NCBI GenBank assembly: GCA_041584475.1
Contig: JBFHDX010000002.1
Span: forward strand, 20,245-84,244
Direction of reading: 5' to 3'
DNA from: JBFHDX01 sp041584475
GTDB taxonomy: Bacteria > Pseudomonadota > Alphaproteobacteria > UBA8366 > JADFVY01
Length of the DNA: 64,000 bases
Part shown: piece by piece, positions 57,836 through 64,000 of the stretch
Layout: every line of letters begins with the position of its first letter
How positions within the stretch are numbered: position 1 is the stretch's first letter
The notes under the pieces: generated by a model
Seen by the model: the letters and a program-made list of their open reading frames with translations, nothing else
Told to the model about the DNA's origin: nothing
The model's database searches: none
Position numbers and translations under genes: made by a program

Positions 57836-59212
57836 GTGGCGCTTCGCATCTACGACACGATGAGCCGCGAGAAGGTGGCGTTCGAGCCGCTCGAGCCGGC
57901 GCACGTGCGGATCTATGTGTGCGGTCCCACGGTGTACGACTTCGCGCATATCGGCAACGCCCGGCCGGTCGTCGTGTTCGACGTGCTGGTGCGGCTGCTG
58001 CGGCGGCTCTACCCGCGGGTCACCTACGTTCGCAACATCACCGACGTCGACGACAAGATCAACGCCCGGGCGCAGGAGCTCGGCGAGGACATCCGCGCGC
58101 TGACCGAGCGCACGGCGAAGCAGTTCCACGCCGACATGGCGGCGCTCAATGCCGAGCCGCCCGACGAGGAGCCGCGCGCGACCGAGCACGTCGCCGAGAT
58201 GATCGCTATGATCGCCGCGCTGATCGAGCGCGGGCACGCCTACGAGGCCGACGGGCACGTGCTGTTCAGCGTGCCGTCGATGCCGGAATACGGGCGGCTG
58301 TCGCGGCACAGCCGCGACGAGCTGGTCGCCGGGGCCCGGGTCGAGGTCGCGCCCTACAAGAAGGATCCGGCCGATTTCGTGCTCTGGAAACCGTCGACGC
58401 CGGAGCTGCCCGGCTGGGACAGCCCGTGGGGGCGCGGGCGGCCGGGCTGGCACATCGAATGCTCGGCGATGAGCATGCAGTATCTCGGGGCCACCTTCGA
58501 CATCCACGGCGGCGGCCAGGACCTGATCTTCCCGCACCACGAAAACGAGATCGCCCAGAGCGTGTGCGCCAGCGACGACAGCGGCTTCGCGCGCTACTGG
58601 ATGCACAACGGCTATCTGATGGCCGAGGGCGAGAAGATGTCCAAGTCGCTCGGCAATTTCTACACCGTCCGCGAGCTGCTCGAGGAATATCCCGGCGAGG
58701 CGATCCGGCTCGCGCTGCTGCAGACGCATTACCGGCAGCCGCTCGATTTCACGCGGCAGGGGCTCGCCCAGGCGAAGGCGACGCTCGACCGCTTCTACAT
58801 CGCGCTGCGCGAGGCGGCGGCGGTCGAGGCCGGCGACGACGGGGCGGACGAGTTGCAGGCGGCGCTCGAGGACGATCTTAACACGCCGCTTGCGCTGTCC
58901 TGCCTGCACCAGGCGCTGACCGGCCTCAACCGGGCCAAGCGGCCGGCCGAGCGGGCGGCGGCGAAGCGCGCGCTGCTCGCCGGGGGCAGGCTGCTCGGCC
59001 TGCTGCAGCAGGATCCCGAAGCCTGGCTGCGCTGGCGGCCGGCGGGCGGGGCCGAGCTCGACGATGCGGCGATCGAAGCGCTGATCGCGAAGCGCGCGCA
59101 GGCCCGCAAGGACAGGGATTTCGCCACCGCCGACCGCATCCGCGACGAGCTGGCCGAGAACGGGATCGTGCTCGAGGACGGCGCGCGGGGGACCGCTTGG
59201 CGACGTTCCTGA
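57836..59212 (+). CDS. cysS: Cysteinyl-tRNA synthetase
   Basis: CysS charges tRNA-Cys. The protein (458 residues) starts with GTG and shows the zinc-binding YVCGPTVYDFAHIGNARP (HIGH motif HIGN), ECSAMSMQYLGATFDIHGGG, HHENEIAQS and the EGEKMSKSLGNF ATP loop. The C-terminal Lys/Arg-rich ARKDRDFATADRIRDEL closes with the usual LEDGARGTAWR. It is 18 bases after gltX, so nadE-gltX-cysS are probably one transcript. Confidence 0.98.
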   Translation: MALRIYDTMSREKVAFEPLEPAHVRIYVCGPTVYDFAHIGNARPVVVFDVLVRLLRRLYPRVTYVRNITDVDDKINARAQELGEDIRALTERTAKQFHADMAALNAEPPDEEPRATEHVAEMIAMIAALIERGHAYEADGHVLFSVPSMPEYGRLSRHSRDELVAGARVEVAPYKKDPADFVLWKPSTPELPGWDSPWGRGRPGWHIECSAMSMQYLGATFDIHGGGQDLIFPHHENEIAQSVCASDDSGFARYWMHNGYLMAEGEKMSKSLGNFYTVRELLEEYPGEAIRLALLQTHYRQPLDFTRQGLAQAKATLDRFYIALREAAAVEAGDDGADELQAALEDDLNTPLALSCLHQALTGLNRAKRPAERAAAKRALLAGGRLLGLLQQDPEAWLRWRPAGGAELDDAAIEALIAKRAQARKDRDFATADRIRDELAENGIVLEDGARGTAWRRS

Positions 59213-59287
59213 GGCCGTCGCGACGGGCCGTCCGGACCGGACCAATCTTTGATCTGATCTTCGCGCAAAAACGTGCGACAATGACTC

Positions 59288-59644
59288 ATGACCGGGCGCA
59301 CGAATATCGACCTGGCGGCGACGCGCGCGCACCTGCTGGCGCTGCGCGAGGACTTGGCGCGCCTGGCCGAGGCGCACGACGCCGACCGTGCGACGGTGGA
59401 GTTGGACCAGACAAGGGTCGGGCGGCTCAGCCGCATCGACGCGTTACAGGGACAGGCGATGGCACAGGAGGTGGCGCGCAGGCGCGAGGTCGAACTCAGG
59501 CGCATCGATGCGGCGCTGAAGCGCATCGACGCCGGCGAGTACGGGTACTGCATTTCCTGCGGCGAGGAGATCGCCGTCAGGCGGCTGGAACTCGATCCCA
59601 CGGCGCCGACATGCATAAATTGCGCGCGCGGCGGCGGTTCTTGA
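59288..59644 (+). CDS. DksA/TraR-type zinc-finger protein
   Basis: A 118-residue protein with an N-terminal helical coiled-coil part (ELDQTRVGRLSRIDALQGQA) and a C-terminal C4 zinc finger, GYCISCGEE ... PTCINCAR, with 17 residues between the two Cys pairs. DksA-family members bind RNA polymerase through the secondary channel and modify transcription, often with ppGpp. The protein is shorter than canonical DksA and resembles the TraR/DksA-like group. It follows cysS after 75 bases. The specific role is unknown. Confidence 0.85.
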   Translation: MTGRTNIDLAATRAHLLALREDLARLAEAHDADRATVELDQTRVGRLSRIDALQGQAMAQEVARRREVELRRIDAALKRIDAGEYGYCISCGEEIAVRRLELDPTAPTCINCARGGGS

Positions 59645-59744
59645 TGCCCGCGCCGGCGCGGGACGGCGGAACCGGCGCCCGCGATGCGCCGCCGGGCCGG
59701 GGCGCCGGTCGCGCCGGCTGCAGGCGGCTGCGTCGCCCGAAGCG

Positions 59745-60344
59745 ATGAGCGATCTGCTTCTCGATAACGTCGCCTGGATCGGCGGACTGGCGGCCGCGCT
59801 CGTGGCCGCCGGCATCGTCCTGTTCGTCTGGAGCTGGCGGCAGGTCGACCGCAGCTGGCAGGAGGTGCGCCGTCGCTGGAGCGCCGTCGACGCCGCCCTG
59901 AAAGAGCGCGGTTCGCTGATTCCCGGCCTCGTCGAGATCACCCGATACCGCCTGGTCGACGAGCGCGACTCGCTGGAGGTCCTCGGCCGGCTGCGTGCGC
60001 GCAGCATCGGCGGCCGCACGCGAGAGGAGAAGGCCAAGGCGGAGGCCGAGCTGGAGGCGACGCTGACGCGCATTCTCGGGCTCGGTGCGGCCGATGCCGG
60101 GCTCGGCGGCTCGAGCGAGTTCGAGTCGGCGCGCGAGACGCTGGAGGCGTTGTCGTCGAATATCCGCGAGGCGTCGTCGGCGTACAACCGGGCGGCGCTG
60201 CGCTACAACCGGATGATCGAGCGGTTTCCCGGCAGCATGGTCGCCGCCATGTCGAGCGTGCTGCCGGCGGAGTATTTCGGCGACGCGCACGACGCCGGGC
60301 CCGAGCGACGCGAGGCGGCGACCGATACGGCGATGGCGCAGTAG
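59745..60344 (+). CDS. LemA family protein (first copy)
   Basis: A 199-residue protein with one N-terminal membrane helix (IGGLAAALVAAGIVLFVWSW) and a helical soluble part: RWSAVDAALKERGSLIPGLVE and YNRAALRYNRMIERFPGSMV fit the LemA fold. LemA proteins are membrane-anchored with mostly unknown function. The copy is more divergent than the second LemA at 62983, which has the standard RRSNLIPNLVETVKGFAAQE. It stands between a DksA-like gene and a convergent DUF2269 gene, with no DUF2207 partner. Confidence 0.85.
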   Translation: MSDLLLDNVAWIGGLAAALVAAGIVLFVWSWRQVDRSWQEVRRRWSAVDAALKERGSLIPGLVEITRYRLVDERDSLEVLGRLRARSIGGRTREEKAKAEAELEATLTRILGLGAADAGLGGSSEFESARETLEALSSNIREASSAYNRAALRYNRMIERFPGSMVAAMSSVLPAEYFGDAHDAGPERREAATDTAMAQ

Positions 60345-60410
60345 CGCCGGCGGCGCCGATCGCATCGCCTGTCGTCGGCCCGCATCGGCCAAGCGCCGGG
60401 GCGGGGACGC

Positions 60411-60881
60411 TCACGGCGACGGTCGGAACACCATCAGCGCGAAGATCGTCAGCACCGCCGCGAAGGCGGGCCAGCCGAGCATGAACCAGGCGCGCATGCA
60501 GCGATGGTAGCGCGGCGGCAACGGTACGCCGTCGCGCAACGCCGCCGCCGCGAGCGCGCGCATGCGCAGCTGCAGCCAGACGACGGGCAGCCAGCAGGCG
60601 CCGGCAGCGACGTAGAGGACGATCGACCAGGCGATCCAGGCCTCGGTCAGCGGCAGGCCGAGGCGCTGCGCGAGCAGCAGTCCGCTTGCCGGCTGGATGA
60701 TCACCGCCGGCGCCGTGAACAGCCAGTCGGCAAGCACCGTCTGCCGCGCGGCGGCCGCGATGACCGCGGTCTCGCCCGAGCGGTCGGCCCGCCACATGTG
60801 GAACGCGGTGCCGAGCCCGGTGCCGAACAGGATCGCGGCGCTGACGATGTGCACGGTCCTGAGCAGCAGGTAGCCGTCCAT
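60411..60881 (-). CDS. DUF2269 integral membrane protein
   Basis: A 156-residue protein with four predicted membrane helices: VHIVSAAILFGTGLGTAFHM, VLADWLFTAPAVIIQPASGL, IAWSIVLYVAAGACWLPVVW and WFMLGWPAFAAVLTIFALMV. The HxxSAA..FG opening and the second-helix proline pattern match DUF2269. Function unknown. The ATG at 60881 shares a base with the stop of the upstream epimerase/DoxX gene, so they are translationally coupled. Confidence 0.85.
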   Translation of the reverse strand: MDGYLLLRTVHIVSAAILFGTGLGTAFHMWRADRSGETAVIAAAARQTVLADWLFTAPAVIIQPASGLLLAQRLGLPLTEAWIAWSIVLYVAAGACWLPVVWLQLRMRALAAAALRDGVPLPPRYHRCMRAWFMLGWPAFAAVLTIFALMVFRPSP

Positions 60882-62179
60882 CAGCGGTCGTCCTCGATCG
60901 CCATCATCGCCAGCGTCGCCGCGATCATCGGCAGCGTCTTGACGAGCGGTCCCAGCGGGTCGGTCCAGAGGCCCGGCAGGGTGAGGCTGGCGGCCGCCAG
61001 ATAGGCGAGCGTCAGCACGATCATCGCCGCGCCGGCGAGCCGCACGTGGCGGCGCAGCAGGACCAGCAGGCCGAGCCCGACATCGGCGACGATGCCGCCC
61101 CACAGCGCCGGCGCGACGGCCGACCCCGCCAGTCCGGCCTCGACGAGCAGCGCCCGCGCGGCGCCGTGGCCCGGCTCGAACGCGGCGATCAGGCCGCTGG
61201 CGATCCACACGGACCCCAGCGTCAGGCGCAGCAGCGGCCGCAGCGGAATCAGCCGGGCATGCCAGCGCTCCTGCACGCCCGCCGGCTCCGCCGCCAGCGC
61301 ATCGGCCATGCGACGCGGGGCGAAGCCTGCGGCGTCGACGAACGGCGCGACGTCGGCGGTGCTGCCGAACGCCATCTGGCGCAGCGCCGTGCTGCGCAGC
61401 GAGCCGCGGAAGCCGAACCAGTGGGCGAGATCGCCGAGACGCGCCGCCAGCCGCACCAGCGGCATCGGAACCGGCAGCACGACGCGCGCCGGAAACCCGA
61501 GCCAGCGGCGCAGCGTCAGCACGATGTCGCGCAGCGTCATGACCTCCGGACCGACGGGGCTCAGCACGACGCGCGACGGTGCGTCCGGCTGCACGAGGCG
61601 GGCGACGGCGGCCGCCAGGTCGGCGATGTGGATCGGCTGGAAGCGCTGGTCGCCCGCGCCCGGCAGCGGCACCAGGAACGGCGCGGCGGCGAGCGCCCGG
61701 AACAGCGTCGTGCCGCCGTAGCACGAGCGCGCATAGACGAGCGAGGGGCGCAGCACGACCCAGTCGAGCTCGAGCGCCATCAGATGACCGTCCGCCGCCC
61801 GCTTGCTGGCCGCGTAGGCGGTGTCCGCCGCGACGCCGAGGGCGGAGATCTGGACGACCCGGCGCACGCCGCTCATCGTGCAGGCATCGAACAGGGCGGC
61901 GGGGGCGTGAAAATGGATCGCGTCGACGTCGTCCCGGCGCGACGCCTGCAGAATCCCGGCGGCGTTGACCACGGCGTCGACGCCGGCGAGCCGCGGCAGC
62001 CAGGCCTCGGCGGTCGTGTCGCGGTTCAGGTCGCAGCGCACCCACTGGACCTGCGGCGCGGTTCGCCGGCCGAGCGCGAGGTCGCGTCCGCAGCCGACGA
62101 CGTGATGGCCGTCACCGGACAGCCGCGCGGCGAGATGCGACCCGATGAAGCCGTAGGCGCCGGTGAGCAGAATGCGCAT
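60881..62179 (-). CDS. NAD(P)-binding epimerase-like domain fused to a DoxX-like membrane domain
   Basis: A 432-residue fusion. The N-terminal 290 residues are an atypical short-chain dehydrogenase/NmrA-like Rossmann domain: RILLTGAYGFIGSHLAARL, VNAAGILQAS and VVLRPSLVYARSCYGG. The C-terminal 130 residues hold four hydrophobic helices (LLRLTLGSVWIASGLIAAF, GGIVADVGLGLLVLLRR) resembling DoxX/SURF4-type proteins. Such fusions are known in proteobacteria and are sometimes called complex I-associated NDUFA9-like or SDR-DoxX proteins. The ATG at 62179 is chosen because it directly opens the Rossmann strand. Operon with DUF2269. Confidence 0.85.
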   Translation of the reverse strand: MRILLTGAYGFIGSHLAARLSGDGHHVVGCGRDLALGRRTAPQVQWVRCDLNRDTTAEAWLPRLAGVDAVVNAAGILQASRRDDVDAIHFHAPAALFDACTMSGVRRVVQISALGVAADTAYAASKRAADGHLMALELDWVVLRPSLVYARSCYGGTTLFRALAAAPFLVPLPGAGDQRFQPIHIADLAAAVARLVQPDAPSRVVLSPVGPEVMTLRDIVLTLRRWLGFPARVVLPVPMPLVRLAARLGDLAHWFGFRGSLRSTALRQMAFGSTADVAPFVDAAGFAPRRMADALAAEPAGVQERWHARLIPLRPLLRLTLGSVWIASGLIAAFEPGHGAARALLVEAGLAGSAVAPALWGGIVADVGLGLLVLLRRHVRLAGAAMIVLTLAYLAAASLTLPGLWTDPLGPLVKTLPMIAATLAMMAIEDDR

Positions 62180-62218
62180 GACGCGCAGTAGACCGCAGCC
62201 GCCGGCCGCCGGCAACCG

Positions 62219-62821
62219 TCAGACGAAGAGCAGCGCCACCGACGCGGCGAGCAGCGAGGCCATCGCCAGGTTGAAGGCGCGCAGGGTCCGCCCGGACCCC
62301 AGGAGCCGGCCGATGGCGCTGCCGAACGCCGCCCAGACCGTCACCGAGGGCGCGGCGATGGCGGCGAACACGGCGCCGAACACGAGCGACTGCGTGACGG
62401 GCGATGCGGCGTCGCCGACCGAGTAGACGGCGAAGGCGCTGATGGCCATCATCCACGCCTTCGGATTGACCCACTGGAACCCGGCCGCCTCGAGGAAGCT
62501 CAGCGGCCGGCCGCGCCCTTCGGCCCGGCCGGTCCCGGCGGCGGTGGCGACGCGCCAGGCGAACCAGAGCAGGTAGGCGGTGCCGGCCCAGCGCAGGAGG
62601 TCGTGCAGCAGCGGGTAGCGCTCGAACACGGTGCCGAGCCCGAGACCGACCGCCATCAGCATGACCGGAAAGCCGACCGACACGCCGGCCATGTGCGGCA
62701 GCGTCGCGCGCAGCCCGAAATTGGCGCCCGACGCCATGAGCATCAGGTTGTTCGGGCCGGGGGTCATCGTCGCGACGGTCGCGAACAGGGCCAGCGGCAT
62801 GAGGAATTCCAGCGACGTCAA
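62219..62821 (-). CDS. LysE/RhtB-family amino-acid exporter
   Basis: A 200-residue transporter with about six membrane helices. The family signature ATMTPGPNNLMLMASGANFG sits near the N-terminus, followed by AGVSVGFPVMLMAVGLGLG and FQWVNPKAWMMAI. Members export lysine, threonine, homoserine or cysteine pathway metabolites. The start is a TTG at 62821, supported by AGGAG six bases upstream; the open frame continues to 62869 but its residues are charged and unlike the family. Co-directional with the epimerase/DoxX gene, 39 bases before it. Confidence 0.9.
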   Translation of the reverse strand: MTSLEFLMPLALFATVATMTPGPNNLMLMASGANFGLRATLPHMAGVSVGFPVMLMAVGLGLGTVFERYPLLHDLLRWAGTAYLLWFAWRVATAAGTGRAEGRGRPLSFLEAAGFQWVNPKAWMMAISAFAVYSVGDAASPVTQSLVFGAVFAAIAAPSVTVWAAFGSAIGRLLGSGRTLRAFNLAMASLLAASVALLFV

Positions 62822-62982
62822 CGGCTGCTCCTGTTCACCTGCAGGGTCGCGCCGAGAACGCCGCAACAACGGAACGCTGGCCGGCGGCGGCCGATTCCGT
62901 TAACCAATTCATCGCATCCCCGTGCTTGAATGGCGCGGCATCAAGGGGCCCGTGGCGGGCCCGTTCCGGGGGGAGTGTGACA

Positions 62983-63540
62983 ATGATCGAGCTCGTCGTG
63001 CTGCTTGGCGTCCTCGCGGGCCTGATCCTGTGGGGCATCGTCATCTACAACCGTCTGGTCAGGAACCGCAACCTCGTCGAGGAGGGGTGGAGCGGGATCG
63101 AGACCCAGCTCAAGCGCCGCTCGAACCTGATTCCGAACCTGGTCGAGACCGTCAAGGGGTTCGCGGCGCAGGAAAAGGGCGTCTTCGAACGGGTCACGGA
63201 GCTGCGCGCGCGGACGGGCGAGGCGCACGATCCGGTCGAGCGCGGCAGGCTCGAAGGCATGCTCGGGCAGGCGCTGGCCAACGTGTTCGCCGTCGCCGAG
63301 GCCTATCCGGACCTCAAGTCGAACCGCAATTTCCTCGACCTGCAGGGTCAGCTCTCCTCGATCGAGGAAGAGATCCAGCTGGCGCGGCGTTACTACAACG
63401 GCACGGTCCGCAACCTGAACATCCTGATCGAGTCGTTCCCGAGCAACATCATCGCCGGCATGTTCGGCTTCATCCAGGCGGAGTTCTTCGAGATCGAGGA
63501 CGCGAGCGACCGCGCGGTGCCCGAGGTCAGCTTTTCCTGA
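62983..63540 (+). CDS. LemA family protein (second copy)
   Basis: A 185-residue LemA protein. One membrane helix (IELVVLLGVLAGLILWGIVI) is followed by the signature RNRNLVEEGWSGIETQLKRR, SNLIPNLVETVKGFAAQE and YNGTVRNLNILIESFPSNII. A G-rich ribosome binding site (GGGGGGAG) lies nine bases before the ATG. Its stop shares bases with the DUF2207 start (TGATG). LemA-DUF2207 pairs are widespread, and the partner is thought to act with LemA at the membrane. Confidence 0.93.
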   Translation: MIELVVLLGVLAGLILWGIVIYNRLVRNRNLVEEGWSGIETQLKRRSNLIPNLVETVKGFAAQEKGVFERVTELRARTGEAHDPVERGRLEGMLGQALANVFAVAEAYPDLKSNRNFLDLQGQLSSIEEEIQLARRYYNGTVRNLNILIESFPSNIIAGMFGFIQAEFFEIEDASDRAVPEVSFS

Positions 63541-64000
63541 TGCCGCGCCGTATTCCCTTGCCGCTCGTCGCGGCGCTGGCGCTGGCGTCGGCACTCGTTC
63601 TGGCGGCGCGCACGGCCGCCGCCGAGGAACGCATCCTCGATTTCGACAGCCTCGTCGAGGTCGGCGGCGACGGCGTGCTTACGGTCACCGAGACGATCCG
63701 CGTGCGCGCCGAAGGCCGCAGCATCCGGCGCGGCATCTACCGCGATTTTCCGACGACCTACGCGCGGCCCGGCATCGGCAAGCACAAGGTCGGCTTCAAG
63801 GTCATCGAGATCCTGCGCGACGGGCAGCGCGAGAACTGGTTCACCGAATCGCTCGCCAACGGCGTCCGCGTCTATGTCGGCCGGAAAAGCGTCTACCTTG
63901 ATCCGGGGATATACACCTATACGCTGATCTATCGCACTGACCGGCAGATCGGCTTCTTCGACGACTTCGACGAACTCTACTGGAACGTCACCGGGAACGA
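63540..64000 (+). CDS. DUF2207 domain-containing membrane protein (5' part)
   Basis: The gene runs off the window; 153 codons are visible. A signal peptide (PLPLVAALALASALVLAARTAAA) is followed by the DUF2207 domain: FDSLVEVGGDGVLTVTETIR, RRGIYRDFPTTY, and YTYTLIYRTDRQIGFFDDFD. The family has an exported N-terminal beta domain and C-terminal membrane helices, which lie beyond the edge here. Coupled to lemA by a TGATG overlap. Confidence 0.9.
   Translation, partial: MPRRIPLPLVAALALASALVLAARTAAAEERILDFDSLVEVGGDGVLTVTETIRVRAEGRSIRRGIYRDFPTTYARPGIGKHKVGFKVIEILRDGQRENWFTESLANGVRVYVGRKSVYLDPGIYTYTLIYRTDRQIGFFDDFDELYWNVTGN

Overview
The window looks like chromosomal core DNA of a high-GC alphaproteobacterium, probably from the Rhodospirillales or a neighbouring order. 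That placement is inferred from gene order and family membership, not from a marker phylogeny. Supporting clues are the cpoB-tilS-ftsH-glmM order at the left edge, an aapJQMP amino-acid importer, a chrB-chrA pair whose ChrB carries a rhodanese domain, a class II DAHP synthase, and frequent GTG/TTG starts with 1-4 base start/stop overlaps. I see no insertion sequence, integrase, CRISPR array or rRNA. One tRNA, Val(CAC), is present.

Layout. 1-6149: end of the Tol-Pal accessory gene cpoB, then tilS, ftsH, glmM and thiD. 6252-8888: PLP-dependent dehydratase, GNAT acetyltransferase, and an AraC-type helix-turn-helix fused to an O6-alkylguanine methyltransferase. 8828-13151 (minus): an orphan xanthine-dehydrogenase-type molybdenum subunit, a two-domain SAM methyltransferase and cysQ, coupled by overlapping starts and stops. 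13240-16589 (minus): nrdA, a 93-aa unknown gene, nrdB. 16959-20267 (plus): a methanethiol-oxidase cassette, mtoX-sco-mauG, preceded by five 12-bp tandem repeats. 20268-21397: an unusual repeat-bearing spacer and an SRAP (YedK/HMCES-like) gene. 21434-27210 (minus): an orphan TAXI solute-binding protein and aapJ-Q-M-P. 27568-27642: tRNA-Val with its terminator. 27850-33144: a DUF3108 protein, a 1,179-aa GltD/PyrK-like fusion oxidoreductase and gph.

33298-36875: glmU, glmS and a small membrane protein; with glmM at 3898, three UDP-GlcNAc synthesis genes lie in the window. 36883-39146 (minus): chrB and chrA. 39362-43736: lipase, small lipoprotein, multicopper oxidase and TPR lipoprotein. 43918-46899: succinate-semialdehyde dehydrogenase-like enzyme and glutathione reductase. 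46934-51040: a membrane protein with an internally duplicated module, class II DAHP synthase, and a short nicotinate phosphoribosyltransferase-like protein. 51041-52806: a divergent MarR/methyltransferase pair sharing two matching palindromic operators, then a Spy/CpxP-like protein. 52862-54661 (minus): two adjacent paralogues of a family I do not recognise. 54805-59644: nadE, gltX, cysS and a DksA/TraR zinc-finger protein. 59745-64000: two separate LemA genes, the second leading into a truncated DUF2207 gene, around a minus-strand block (LysE, NAD-epimerase/DoxX fusion, DUF2269).

The most interesting parts are the mtoX-sco-mauG cassette with its repeat-bearing leader, the twin-operator MarR divergon, the tandem unknown paralogues at 52862-54661, the repeats and AT-rich dyad upstream of the SRAP gene, and the molybdenum-subunit/methyltransferase/cysQ operon without partner subunits. 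I did not find convincing evidence of a wholly new defence or mobile system.
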